A stretch of DNA of 64,000 nucleotides from Dokdonella_A sp963775445 (GCA_963775445.1 CAVZIT010000004.1:434001-498000); one strand, 5' to 3'; shown: positions 9,385-17,320, counted from the stretch's first letter. Notes: a model not told the origin generated them from the sequence alone. Numbers and translations are program-made.

Positions 9385-9959
9385 GGCGGACTCGACAGGG
9401 CCATGCGTAGGTAATTGCGCGCAACCACGAGGTCACGCTGTACCGTGCGTTCGTTGCGGCCCTGCAACTCGGCGATCTCCTGCGTGCTGAGTCCCGCGAA
9501 AACACGCCAGCTCAGGATTTGCGCCAGTCGCGCGTCCTGGCGATCGAGTGCCGCCAGCGCGCGCTCAAGGTCCAGCACCTGGCCGGCATCCATGCTCGTA
9601 CCGGCACGGTTGTCGTCGAAATCGGTGCGCACGAAATCGCCACCGCGCTTCTGCGCAAGACGTTCGCGGGCATGGTCGATCACGGTCTGGCGCATTCCGC
9701 GCGCAGCCAGATTGAAGAAATGTTCGCGATCGTTGACCTTCGCGAGCGCGCCGCCCGCGAGCCTCAGAAAGGCCTCATGCACCACCGCTGTCGGCGTCAG
9801 CATGGCCTGCCGGCCCGCCTCGGTCATCTGGCACGCGGCAATCCGCCGCAGCTCGTCATAGATCAGCGTGTAGGCGCGCTCGCCCGCTGCAGTGTCGCCG
9901 CTACCGGCCGCGCGCAGCCAATCCGTCAGTGGTGCGTCGTCTCCCACGCTGCCCTCCAA
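9381..9959 (-). CDS. ECF sigma factor of the kinase-associated type
   Basis: This is a sigma-70 family factor of 192 residues. Region 2 includes AVVHEAFLRL, HFFNLAARGMRQTVIDHAR and region 4 includes LSTQEIAELQGRNERTVQRDLVVAR, the helix-turn-helix that reads the -35 element. The HFF-x-x-AARxMRQ-x-(V/I)-x-DHAR pattern is that of the ECF group represented by TIGR02999. It overlaps the kinase gene by 4 nt and no anti-sigma factor is present. The start is uncertain: TTG at 9959 or GTG at 9947. A paralogous pair lies at 30022-33356. Confidence 0.87.
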   Translation of the reverse strand: MEGSVGDDAPLTDWLRAAGSGDTAAGERAYTLIYDELRRIAACQMTEAGRQAMLTPTAVVHEAFLRLAGGALAKVNDREHFFNLAARGMRQTVIDHARERLAQKRGGDFVRTDFDDNRAGTSMDAGQVLDLERALAALDRQDARLAQILSWRVFAGLSTQEIAELQGRNERTVQRDLVVARNYLRMALSSPP

Positions 9960-10106
9960 TCGTCACAAGCCAAACTTCCATCGGGACTATCGCCCGTCGT
10001 GATCCACCAGGTTTCGCGGCATGGCGCGGCAAACCCCGAGGTCATCCATGGCAGCGTTGAATGATAGGGGAAAAAGACGTGATATCCATCCGTATCGCGT
10101 ACCGCC

Positions 10107-10370
10107 TCACTGGAAGGTTGCGGCTGCCTCCAGCGTATTTTCCATTAGCGTGGCGACCGTCATCGGTCCGACCCCGCCGGGAACCGGGGTGATCCAGGAC
10201 GCCCTTTCAGCAGCAGGCTCGAATTCGACGTCGCCGACCAGACGACCGTCATCGAGTCGGTTGATGCCGACATCGACGACGACGGCACCGGGCTTGATCC
10301 ATTCACCGCGGATAAGTCCCGGGCGGCCGACTGCGGCAACCACGATGTCCGCGTCGCCCACGAACTGGCA
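10107..10370 (-). pseudogene. folD: folD 3' fragment (C-terminal third)
   Basis: The last ~88 codons encode the NADP-binding end of methylenetetrahydrofolate dehydrogenase/cyclohydrolase: GDADIVVAAVGRPG, VVVDVGINR, VGDVEF and TPVPGGVGPMTVATLMENT are diagnostic. Upstream of CQFVGDAD the frame continues only as the antisense of a groEL piece, so the catalytic N-terminal domain is missing. FolD supplies one-carbon units and is normally essential, so an intact copy is expected elsewhere, or the junction is an assembly artefact. Confidence 0.85.
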
Positions 10371-10598
10371 GCGAAAGAAATCCGTTTTTCCGAAGACTCG
10401 CGCGCGCGGATGCTGCGCGGGGTCAACATCCTGGCCAATGCAGTCAAGGCCACTCTGGGCCCGAAGGGCCGCAACGTCGTGCTCGAGAAGAGCTTCGGCG
10501 CACCGACCATCACCAAGGATGGCGTTTCGGTCGCCAAGGAGATCGAACTCGCCGACAAGTTCGAGAACATGGGTGCGCAGATGGTCAAGGAAGTTGCG
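10371..10598 (+). pseudogene. groEL: groEL 5' fragment (about codons 3-78)
   Basis: The 76 codons read AKEIRFSED, RGVNILANAVKATLGPKG, NVVLEKSFGAPTITKDG and DKFENMGAQMVKEVA, which is the start of GroEL from its second or third residue. Identity to the family then stops abruptly at 10598 and the frame runs into TDRVLRV and a stop. No start codon belongs to it: it is joined directly to the broken end of folD on one side and to a truncated DprA-like gene on the other. The coding sequence itself shows no internal decay, so the event is recent or artificial. Confidence 0.88.
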
Positions 10599-10599
10599 A

Positions 10600-11037
10600 C
10601 TGACCGCGTTCTTCGCGTCTAGGGTATGCCCAGGCGCTGCCATACGAGCAGGAATGGCTTGGGCCCTGGAACAGGCGCGCAACCAACGCCCCGTCATCAG
10701 CGGGTTTCAGTCTCCGCTTGAACGTTCAGTGCTGGGTCTGTTGCGTGAAGCGCATTGCCCGACGATTGTTGTGCTGGCCCGCGCCATCAAATCGGCGCGA
10801 CTACAGAAGGGTTGGCAACAAGCGATGGATCAAGGGCATCTCCTGGTGATTTCAGCCGAAACCGATTCGCGGCAACTCGACAGGAAACGGGCATGCGCCA
10901 GAAACGACTTGGTCGCACGGCTGGCTGCCGACATTTTCGTCGCGCACGCGAGTCCAAACGGCAGCTTGGCAGCTCATATTTGTGCGTGGCGAGAACGCGG
11001 GGTATATGTGAAGCCTCTATGCGACGCATCGCACTGA
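10600..11037 (+). pseudogene. DprA-like (SMF/LOG Rossmann) protein, N-terminally truncated
   Basis: About 145 codons encode a Rossmann-fold domain resembling small DprA-like proteins: ASRVCPGAAI, VISGFQSPLERSVLGLL, IVVLARAI, ARNDLVARLAADIFVAHASPNG. Those proteins normally begin upstream of the F-x-S-x-x-CPG motif, so the N-terminal part has been lost at the junction with the groEL fragment at 10599. An internal ATG at 10654 would give a shorter product missing the CPG motif. DprA itself loads RecA on single-stranded DNA; the role of the short relatives is not settled. The C-terminus looks complete. Confidence 0.65.
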
Positions 11038-11149
11038 GAAGCCTCGCTGATCCCATTCAACGATCGGAAACAACAGGTGGTAAGAGAGCCGCGCGAGATC
11101 GTTGCAAATGTAAGGGACGTGCGGTGCAAGAGCGAACAGTTCAGCGTAA

Positions 11150-11740
11150 TTATTGTGCCCAGCGACGGGGCGAAACCGATGACGTCGTCGACGACCTGAT
11201 CCGAGTGAACAGGTAAATCAGGGGCCGCTCTGCGCTGCCGTTGACGCGCTCGATGGTGGCTGCGATCGCCGCATTGCTTAGCAAGCGGCCTACGGCCGGC
11301 GCTTGTTGGCGCGGCACGTAGCCGATCTTGTGTTCCTGCAAATACACCGCGACCGCTTCCGGGTCGTGAGCGTTGTTCGGTTCTGCCTCCAAGCGCACAC
11401 GATGATCCGCACGGATTTCGTTCAGTGCCAAATCCGAGGCATGGCGAAATCCGGCCACTTCCAGCAGGAGTTCGCAACCGGCTTCGATGTGTGGAGTACC
11501 ATCGAGACCAATGCGCGATGGCGTGCCGTGATCGCGCGACCTGATGTGCAGTCGGAGCTGACCAAGGTTGGTCGAATCGAGCAAATCAATCTCGCGCCGC
11601 CGTCGGATTGATTCCGGTGAAAAAGGGGAATGAAGGCGCGGGGCTGGCCGGCACTCTGGTCGCTCCGCATGCCGGTTTGCGCCGATCTTGGGCATGCGGA
11701 CTTGACCACGATAGCCTGTAAATCGTTGCGACGCGGTCAC
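11150..11740 (-). CDS. HIRAN-domain protein
   Basis: Residues ~90-185 form a HIRAN domain: LLLEVAGFRH, RVRLEAEPNNAHDPEAVAVY, KIGYVPRQQA and a closing ERPLIYLF strand. HIRAN binds 3' DNA ends in eukaryotic HLTF; bacterial stand-alone versions are proposed to act on damaged or stalled DNA. The 90 residues before it resemble nothing I know, so the true start may be internal or the N-terminus may be altered. It is convergent with the truncated DprA-like gene, with 112 nt between them. Confidence 0.72.
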   Translation of the reverse strand: MTASQRFTGYRGQVRMPKIGANRHAERPECRPAPRLHSPFSPESIRRRREIDLLDSTNLGQLRLHIRSRDHGTPSRIGLDGTPHIEAGCELLLEVAGFRHASDLALNEIRADHRVRLEAEPNNAHDPEAVAVYLQEHKIGYVPRQQAPAVGRLLSNAAIAATIERVNGSAERPLIYLFTRIRSSTTSSVSPRRWAQ

Positions 11741-11763
11741 GCGGTCGCACGTCGGCGTTCATC

Positions 11764-11816
11764 CTGTCATCGACATGTCATATTCGTGCGCTGCAATAAT
11801 GTCATCGAAGCGTCAC
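11764..11816 (+). promoter_or_regulatory. Two Pho boxes and promoter of phoBR
   Basis: The first box reads CTGTCAT-CGAC-ATGTCAT (11764-11781), a near-perfect match to the PhoB box of two 7-mers separated by 4 nt. The second, ATGTCAT-CGAA-GCGTCAC (11799-11816), lies between it and the phoB start. An AATAAT (11795-11800), 13 nt after box one, fits the -10 element in the spacing used by PhoB-activated promoters. This indicates positive autoregulation, with the second box perhaps limiting it. Confidence 0.82.
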
Positions 11817-11832
11817 AGGGATACCGAGAGAC

Positions 11833-12522
11833 GTGCACAAACGCATTCTCATCGTGGAAGACGAGGCCGCCATTCGTGAAATGGTTGCGTTCGCGTTGCG
11901 CAAGACCGACATGCACGTGGTGCAGGCGGCCGATGCGCAGGAGGCCCAGCTGGCAGTGGCCGACGCCGTACCCGATTTGATCCTGCTCGACTGGATGTTG
12001 CCCGGCATCAGCGGCCTTGATCTTGCCCGGCGTCTGCGCAAGGAAGAGCTGACCGCCGATGTGCCGATTATCATGCTGACTGCGCGCGGCGAGGAATTGG
12101 ATCGCGTCAACGGCCTCGAGGCCGGCGTCGACGATTACGTGGTGAAACCCTTTTCGACGCGCGAACTCGTCGCGCGCATCAATGCGGTGCTCCGGCGCAC
12201 CCAGGGCGGCGATGGCTCGGGCCGCATCGAGCTTGGCGGCTTGACCATCGACGGGCCGGCACACCGCGTCTATGCGGGCAGCGAACAGGTGACAGTCGGC
12301 CCGACCGAATATCGCCTGCTGGCATTTTTCATGACGCACCCCGAACGCGTCTACTCGCGTGCGCAGCTTTTGGACCATGTGTGGGGCAGCAGCGTGTATG
12401 TCGAGGAACGCACGGTTGATGTGCATATCCGCCGCCTGCGGCAGTCGTTGCAGCCTTGGCGGCTGGACCGCCTGGTACAGACGGTGCGCGGTGCCGGTTA
12501 TCGATTCTCGATCCAGACATGA
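11833..12522 (+). CDS. phoB: Phosphate regulon response regulator PhoB
   Basis: The 229-residue OmpR/PhoB-family regulator has a receiver domain with acidic pocket ED (about 9-10), phospho-acceptor Asp53 in LLDWMLPG, and the conserved Lys in VVKPFS. The winged-helix domain contains LTPTEYRLL-like VGPTEYRLLAFF, VYSRAQLLDHVWG and RTVDVHIRRLR, all typical of PhoB. It starts with GTG at 11833, directly below two Pho boxes, and overlaps phoR by 4 nt. It should activate the porin, the pst operon and, from the sites seen here, the glycosyltransferase operon. Confidence 0.95.
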   Translation: MHKRILIVEDEAAIREMVAFALRKTDMHVVQAADAQEAQLAVADAVPDLILLDWMLPGISGLDLARRLRKEELTADVPIIMLTARGEELDRVNGLEAGVDDYVVKPFSTRELVARINAVLRRTQGGDGSGRIELGGLTIDGPAHRVYAGSEQVTVGPTEYRLLAFFMTHPERVYSRAQLLDHVWGSSVYVEERTVDVHIRRLRQSLQPWRLDRLVQTVRGAGYRFSIQT

Positions 12523-13586
12523 GCGGTCCGCGCAGAACGCGCGAGCGCCAGCTCGTCACTCAGCTCGGCAATCTGAGACGTGCTGCCGGTGCGTTGCCCG
12601 ATGCGCTGGTCCTGCTCGATGATGCGGGTTCGCTGCGCTGGTGCAATGCGGCTGCAGGGCGCTTGCTCGGATTCGAGAGGCTTCGCGACCGCGGTGTGAA
12701 ACCGGCGGAAATATTCGGTCGCAGCGAGCTTGGCATGTGGTTGCGCGAAGGCGCGAGCGAGCCGCTCGAAGACGTCCCGGCGCCGACATCCAACGCAATC
12801 CATCTTGCCGTATCGGTCATCGAGTGCGGTGAAGGGCAGCGCGTGCTGATGGCTCGCGATATCAGCCATTTGAGCCGGCTGGAGCAGGCCCGGCGCGATT
12901 TCGTGGCCAATGTCTCGCACGAATTACGCACGCCGTTGACGGTCATCCACGGCTATCTCGAGGCGCTCGATCCCGACGATGTTCCGGCGCTGGCACCGGT
13001 GTTGTCCGAGATGCGCACGCAATCGCAGCGCATGGGTCAGATCGTCGAGGATCTGCTGACCCTGTCGCGCCTGACCACGGGACAGGAGCTGTTCGACGAG
13101 CGGGTCGAGATGGAAGCGGTTCTTTCCAGTCTGCTCAAGGAAGCCGAGGCGCTGAGTCAGGGCCGTCATCGCATCCGCGTGGAAAATCAGTCGAACGCCG
13201 CACTGTTGGGCGCGCCGAAGGAATTGCACAGCGCTTTTTCGAATCTCGTCAGCAATGCCGTGCGTTATACGTCAAGCGGCGGCGAAATCGTCATGCGCTG
13301 GCAGCGCACGCCGGATGGCGCTGCGTTTTCGGTTAGCGACACCGGCTTCGGCATTGCCGCCAACCACCTTGCGCGCCTGACCGAGCGCTTCTACCGCGTT
13401 TCGTCAAGTCGTTCGCGTGACAGCGGCGGCACCGGTCTGGGGTTGTCGATTGTCAAGCATGTGCTCGGATTGCATCAGGCACGTTTGCTGATCGAAAGCG
13501 AACCCGGCAAGGGATCGACCTTTACTTGCGCATTCGGTCCGGAGCGCGTGCTGCCGCCTGGCAACGGACAAAACGGCAGCAGTTGA
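12519..13586 (+). CDS. phoR: Phosphate regulon sensor kinase PhoR, without membrane segments
   Basis: The 355 residues comprise a PAS domain (ALPDALVLLDDAG, WCNAAAGRLLG), a DHp domain with His134 in NVSHELRTPLT, and the ATPase with N box SNLVSNAVRYT, DTGFGIA, RFYRV and GTGLGLSIVKH. The ATG overlaps the phoB stop (ATGA). Alignment by eye to E. coli PhoR shows that the protein begins where the cytoplasmic PAS linker starts. The two N-terminal membrane helices are absent, and no hydrophobic stretch lies in frame upstream. It would be a soluble kinase, presumably reached by PhoU. Confidence 0.92.
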   Translation: MSGPRRTRERQLVTQLGNLRRAAGALPDALVLLDDAGSLRWCNAAAGRLLGFERLRDRGVKPAEIFGRSELGMWLREGASEPLEDVPAPTSNAIHLAVSVIECGEGQRVLMARDISHLSRLEQARRDFVANVSHELRTPLTVIHGYLEALDPDDVPALAPVLSEMRTQSQRMGQIVEDLLTLSRLTTGQELFDERVEMEAVLSSLLKEAEALSQGRHRIRVENQSNAALLGAPKELHSAFSNLVSNAVRYTSSGGEIVMRWQRTPDGAAFSVSDTGFGIAANHLARLTERFYRVSSSRSRDSGGTGLGLSIVKHVLGLHQARLLIESEPGKGSTFTCAFGPERVLPPGNGQNGSS

Positions 13587-13818
13587 GGCAAGTGCGCATT
13601 CGCTTCTCGTTCTTGCAAACCGACCAGATCCCACTGGTGTCTGACTGACCCCTCCCGACAAGTTCTTCGGACTGCCTGGCCAGACAACAGTGTGTGATCT
13701 TTCTAGGTGCGCGATCCCGGCGCAGGCGCCATTTGGCGACGCTTGCGCGACAAGCCCACACCATGTACTCCGGGCGGCCAAGGCACGCACTCCCGGGCGC
13801 GGTCGGTGCGAAATGACC

Positions 13819-13845
13819 AAAAAAACGGCAGGCTCACGCCTGCCG
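13819..13845 (-). terminator. Terminator of the phosphate porin gene
   Basis: An 8-bp stem (CGGCAGGC with GCCTGCCG) and 4-nt loop is followed on the minus strand by seven T residues. It lies 28 nt beyond the porin stop and separates it from the convergent phoBR genes. Bases 13587-13818 hold no recognised gene. Confidence 0.85.
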
Positions 13846-13873
13846 AAAAGGACGACCGGAGAGTGGGTAGTCG

Positions 13874-14899
13874 TCAGAATTTGATTTCGCTCCACAAGCC
13901 AATTTCGTTGGTCTTGAGGTTGGTATCGGTATCGTTGGCGAGCTTCTCGTGCTTGTACACCGCGGCGACCTTGATGCCCTTGCGAAGAGCCCATTCGACT
14001 CCGACGTTGTAGTACCGGTCCTTGAGCGAGGGATCGAGATCCTTGCTCGGCTTGGCGTTGTCGTAGCGCGCGAAAGCCGAGACTTCCGGTGTGAAGTTCA
14101 CATTGCCCCACACCGACCAGCCGTCGGACTTGTCGGTGTTGACGGAAGTGACCTGGTTCCAGTTGTCCGAAGTGAAGTACTCGGCGCCGATTCGGAACCT
14201 GGCATTCTGATAGGCGACCAGCGCATCGCCTCGTGTGGCCGTATGCAGGGCCGGCGTGTCGTTGTTGTTGAGATCCAGGCCGCGCTTGCCGGAATAGCCG
14301 CCGACAGCGAGCATGAGACCCGGCACCGGCTGGATACCCACGCGCGCTTCCACATCGACACTGCCGCTGCGTTCGGGGTGCTTGTAACCGGCGCCATCGA
14401 CTGCCGAGACCTGGTAGTTGAAAAGTCCCTTGCCGCCATCGAGGACATGGACACCCCAGTCGGAGGAATTGCCGAACTTCAAGCGATCGACAATCGTTTG
14501 CTCGACGTAGCGATAGCCGTACCAGTTTTCCGCGAACGGAATCCATGGCATGTCGGCCGCGCCGGCCCGCGCGATGAACTCATCGGAAAGCTTTGCCTGC
14601 ACGTAGGCCTTCTTGACGAAGACCTGTGTTTCGGAATCGTTGCTCACATAGTTGAAATCGGTGGTCAGGTCGGCCGACCAGACGTCATCGAACTTGTGAT
14701 CGATGACGAGATAGAACCGCTTCACGTCAATGCCGGTACCCTTGTTGGACGTGTCCTCGCCATTCGAGGTCTGGTCGATGTTGGTAATGTCGACGTACGC
14801 CTTGCCGCCGATGGTCGTGTCGCCATCGTCGGCGCGGGCAAGATTCATGCTTGTCGCGAGAACCACGGCAACAGCCGCGGCCAGTAGATGTCGATGCAT
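13874..14899 (-). CDS. Phosphate-selective porin (OprP/OprO type)
   Basis: The 341-residue product has a signal peptide (LLAAAVAVVLATSMNLARA) and then alternating amphipathic strands with frequent aromatic-ended turns, e.g. VKRFYLVIDHKFDDVWSADL, FVKKAYVQAKLS, NWYGYRYVEQTIVDRLKFG, ending with the C-terminal aromatic strand IGLWSEIKF that the Bam machinery recognises. These match the OprO/OprP family of outer-membrane channels that take up phosphate or polyphosphate. AGGAG sits 11 nt before the ATG at 14899. It is divergent from pstS and has its own phased PhoB half-sites, so induction by phosphate starvation is expected. Confidence 0.88.
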   Translation of the reverse strand: MHRHLLAAAVAVVLATSMNLARADDGDTTIGGKAYVDITNIDQTSNGEDTSNKGTGIDVKRFYLVIDHKFDDVWSADLTTDFNYVSNDSETQVFVKKAYVQAKLSDEFIARAGAADMPWIPFAENWYGYRYVEQTIVDRLKFGNSSDWGVHVLDGGKGLFNYQVSAVDGAGYKHPERSGSVDVEARVGIQPVPGLMLAVGGYSGKRGLDLNNNDTPALHTATRGDALVAYQNARFRIGAEYFTSDNWNQVTSVNTDKSDGWSVWGNVNFTPEVSAFARYDNAKPSKDLDPSLKDRYYNVGVEWALRKGIKVAAVYKHEKLANDTDTNLKTNEIGLWSEIKF

Positions 14900-15021
14900 T
14901 TGTCGGATGCTCCTGTGGGGGCAATGTTTTTCTAGTGGGTGTCGCAGTCCCCTTGCGGTCTGCGACAAGACACCGATCGATTGATCGAAGCGGCGTCCGG
15001 TGCGCAGATTGCCGACGCTGT

Positions 15022-15061
15022 TTGACGGTTTGATGCCGTTTCGATGACGAAACCGTGACAA
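15022..15061 (-). promoter_or_regulatory. Tandem Pho box for the porin gene
   Basis: Read on the minus strand from 15061, four 7-mers recur every 11 nt: TTGTCAC, TCGTCAT, ACGGCAT and CCGTCAA, separated by 4-nt spacers. The first pair is a strong PhoB box, the second weaker. The array ends about 120 nt before the porin start. I did not find a convincing -10 element after it. Confidence 0.75.
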
Positions 15062-15096
15062 CGTGGAACACCCCCGGACCCACGGAACGGGCGCGG

Positions 15097-15136
15097 CTGT
15101 AACAAAGTTGCAACATGACTCTCATCGTTCTGCAAC
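15097..15136 (+). promoter_or_regulatory. Tandem Pho box and promoter of pstSCAB-phoU
   Basis: Four 7-mers at 11-nt spacing, CTGTAAC, TTGCAAC, CTCTCAT and CTGCAAC, form two adjacent PhoB boxes. A GATAAC hexamer (15147-15152) lies 10 nt after the last, the position of the -10 element in PhoB-dependent promoters that lack a -35. pstS starts 67 nt further on. Confidence 0.75.
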
Positions 15137-15203
15137 GTAGCTGGCAGATAACGGTCGCCGAAGAAGCGAATCGTCCTGTTTCCCAACTGCTGAAGGAGTT
15201 TTC

Positions 15204-16226
15204 ATGTTGATTCCACGCAACCTCCGCATCGCCGCTGTCGCCCTCGCGAGCCTGCTCGGCGCCGTTTCGGTGCACGCCGCCGACGTAACCGGTGCCGGAT
15301 CGAGCTTCGTTTACCCCGTCCTTTCCAAGTGGTCGGCGGCCTACGCCGAGAAAACCGGCAATCACATCAATTACCAGTCGATCGGGTCGGGCGGCGGCAT
15401 CGCCCAGATCAAGGCCGGTACCGTGGACTTCGGCGCGTCCGACAAACCGCTTTCGGAAGAGGATCTCAACAAGTTCGGTCTCGGCCAGTTCCCGACGGTG
15501 ATCGGCGGCATCGTGCCGGCGCTCAACGTCGAAGGGATCGCAGCGGGCAAACTGGTTCTCGATGGCAAGACACTGGCTGATATCTTTCTCGGCAACATCA
15601 CCACGTGGAACGATGCCGCCATTACCGGGCTGAATCCTGGCATGTCGCTGCCGGCGACGAAGATCACCGTGGTGCATCGTTCCGACGGTTCGGGAACTTC
15701 CTTCAACTTCACCAACTATCTCTCCAAGGTCAGCCCGCAGTGGAAAAGCAAGGTCGGTGAAGGCACGGCAGTGCAATGGCCGGTCGGTATCGGCGGCAAG
15801 GGTAATGAAGGCGTTTCGGCCTACGTGAAACAGATCAAGGGTTCGATCGGCTATGTCGAGTATGCGTACGCGCTCAAAAACGACATCAGTTACGCGCTGA
15901 TGAAGAATGCGGCCGGAAAAACCCTCAAGCCCAGCGGCGATACCTTCCAGGCTGCGGCCGCCACGGCCGACTGGAAGGGCGCCAAGGATTTCAACCTGAT
16001 CATGACCAATGCACCGGGCGCCGATGCCTGGCCGATCACCGCCACGACCTGGGTGATCATGTACAAGAAGCCGAAAAACCCGGCCAACAGCAAGGTCGTA
16101 TTCGACTTCTTCAAGTGGTCGCTGGAGCATGGGCAGAAACAGGCCGAGTCTCTTGATTACGTGCCGCTCCCGGCCAATCTGGTCGAGCAGATCGAGGCCT
16201 ATTGGCAGTCGCAGTACACGATGTAA
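15204..16226 (+). CDS. pstS: Phosphate-binding periplasmic protein PstS
   Basis: 340 residues with a signal peptide cleaved after VHA. The mature protein begins ADVTGAGSSFVYPVLSKW, and the phosphate-binding loops are recognisable: GSGGGIAQI, DFGASDKPL, HRSDGSGTSFNFTNYL. It captures inorganic phosphate for the PstCAB transporter and signals sufficiency to PhoR through PhoU. A GAAGGAG ribosome site precedes the ATG. It is the first gene of the pst operon and is followed by a strong intercistronic hairpin. Confidence 0.96.
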   Translation: MLIPRNLRIAAVALASLLGAVSVHAADVTGAGSSFVYPVLSKWSAAYAEKTGNHINYQSIGSGGGIAQIKAGTVDFGASDKPLSEEDLNKFGLGQFPTVIGGIVPALNVEGIAAGKLVLDGKTLADIFLGNITTWNDAAITGLNPGMSLPATKITVVHRSDGSGTSFNFTNYLSKVSPQWKSKVGEGTAVQWPVGIGGKGNEGVSAYVKQIKGSIGYVEYAYALKNDISYALMKNAAGKTLKPSGDTFQAAAATADWKGAKDFNLIMTNAPGADAWPITATTWVIMYKKPKNPANSKVVFDFFKWSLEHGQKQAESLDYVPLPANLVEQIEAYWQSQYTM

Positions 16227-16282
16227 CCAAGCGATGTAACCTTGGGTTGCCGGCGCCTTGCTTCCAGCCGGCGTGGACGCGG

Positions 16283-16309
16283 CGCGCGCAGTCCTTCGGA
16301 TTGCGCGCG
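16283..16309 (+). other. Intercistronic RNA hairpin between pstS and pstC
   Basis: CGCGCGCAGTCC pairs with GGATTGCGCGCG across a TTC loop, giving a 12-bp stem with one G-T wobble. There is no T run directly after it, so it is more likely a 3'-end stabiliser or partial attenuator that lets pstS mRNA accumulate over pstCAB than a full terminator. Confidence 0.6.
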
Positions 16310-16345
16310 TCCTGCGCACTTTTATCCAGCCCGCCTCTTCCGCGC

Positions 16346-17320
16346 ATGAATGCGACCGCGACAGCTACGATCTCAAACGGCATCGAACAGCGGGCACGCA
16401 AGGATGCGCGCCACGATCGCGTCTTCCATTTCGTGCTGCGTGCGTGCGCGCTGCTGGTGCTCGCGACGCTGCTCGGCGCGGCCGCTTCAACGCTGTGGGG
16501 CGGTCGCGAGATCCTGTTTGGTCAGGGCTGGCACTTCCTCACGAGCGAGACCTGGAATCCGGTCGAAAACCAGTACGGCGCGCTCGCGCCTATCTATGGC
16601 ACGCTGGTCACTTCGCTGATCGCGATTGTCATTGCGGTACCCGTCAGTTTCGGTATTGCGCTGTTCCTGACCGAAATTGCGCCCGCCTGGCTCCGTGGGC
16701 CGGTGGCCACGGCGATCGAGCTGCTCGCGGCGATTCCGTCGATCATCTATGGCATGTGGGGGCTGTTCGTGTTTGTGCCGTTCATGGCCAACCACGTCGA
16801 ACCGGTGTTGTCCGCAACACTGGGCAGGCTGCCTGTAATCGGCAAGCTGTTCGATGGGCCGCCGCTTGGCCTCGGCATCCTGACGGCCGGCATCGTGCTC
16901 GCGATCATGATCCTGCCCTTCATTTCCTCGGTGATGCGCGAGGTGTTCCAGACGGTGCCCGCGCGCTTGAAGGAATCGGCCTACGCGCTCGGTTCGACCA
17001 CGTCGGAAGTGGTCTGGGACATCGTGCTTCCATATACGCGTTCTGCAGTGATCGGGGGGGTTTTCCTTGGTCTCGGCCGCGCGCTTGGCGAAACCATGGC
17101 AGTCACATTCGTCCTCGGCAATGCCTACACGATCACCAGCTCGTTGCTGATGCCGGGTACCTCGATTTCTTCGTCGATTGCCAACGAGTTCAATGAGGCG
17201 GTGGGCATCCACCGGTCGGCCTTGATCGCGCTCGGTTTCCTTCTGTTCGTGGTCACCTTCATCGTGCTCCTGATCGCGCGCTTGATGTTGCGCCGCCTGT
17301 CGCAGAAGGAGGGCAACTGA
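16346..17320 (+). CDS. pstC: Phosphate ABC transporter permease PstC
   Basis: 324 residues with six predicted membrane helices and the permease loop that docks on PstB (EVFQTVPARLKESAYALGSTTSEVVW). The early periplasmic segment GQGWHFLTSETWNPVENQYGAL is characteristic of PstC. The start at 16346 gives a normal length; earlier in-frame starts would overlap pstS. The stop overlaps the pstA start by one base (TGATG). Confidence 0.95.
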   Translation: MNATATATISNGIEQRARKDARHDRVFHFVLRACALLVLATLLGAAASTLWGGREILFGQGWHFLTSETWNPVENQYGALAPIYGTLVTSLIAIVIAVPVSFGIALFLTEIAPAWLRGPVATAIELLAAIPSIIYGMWGLFVFVPFMANHVEPVLSATLGRLPVIGKLFDGPPLGLGILTAGIVLAIMILPFISSVMREVFQTVPARLKESAYALGSTTSEVVWDIVLPYTRSAVIGGVFLGLGRALGETMAVTFVLGNAYTITSSLLMPGTSISSSIANEFNEAVGIHRSALIALGFLLFVVTFIVLLIARLMLRRLSQKEGN

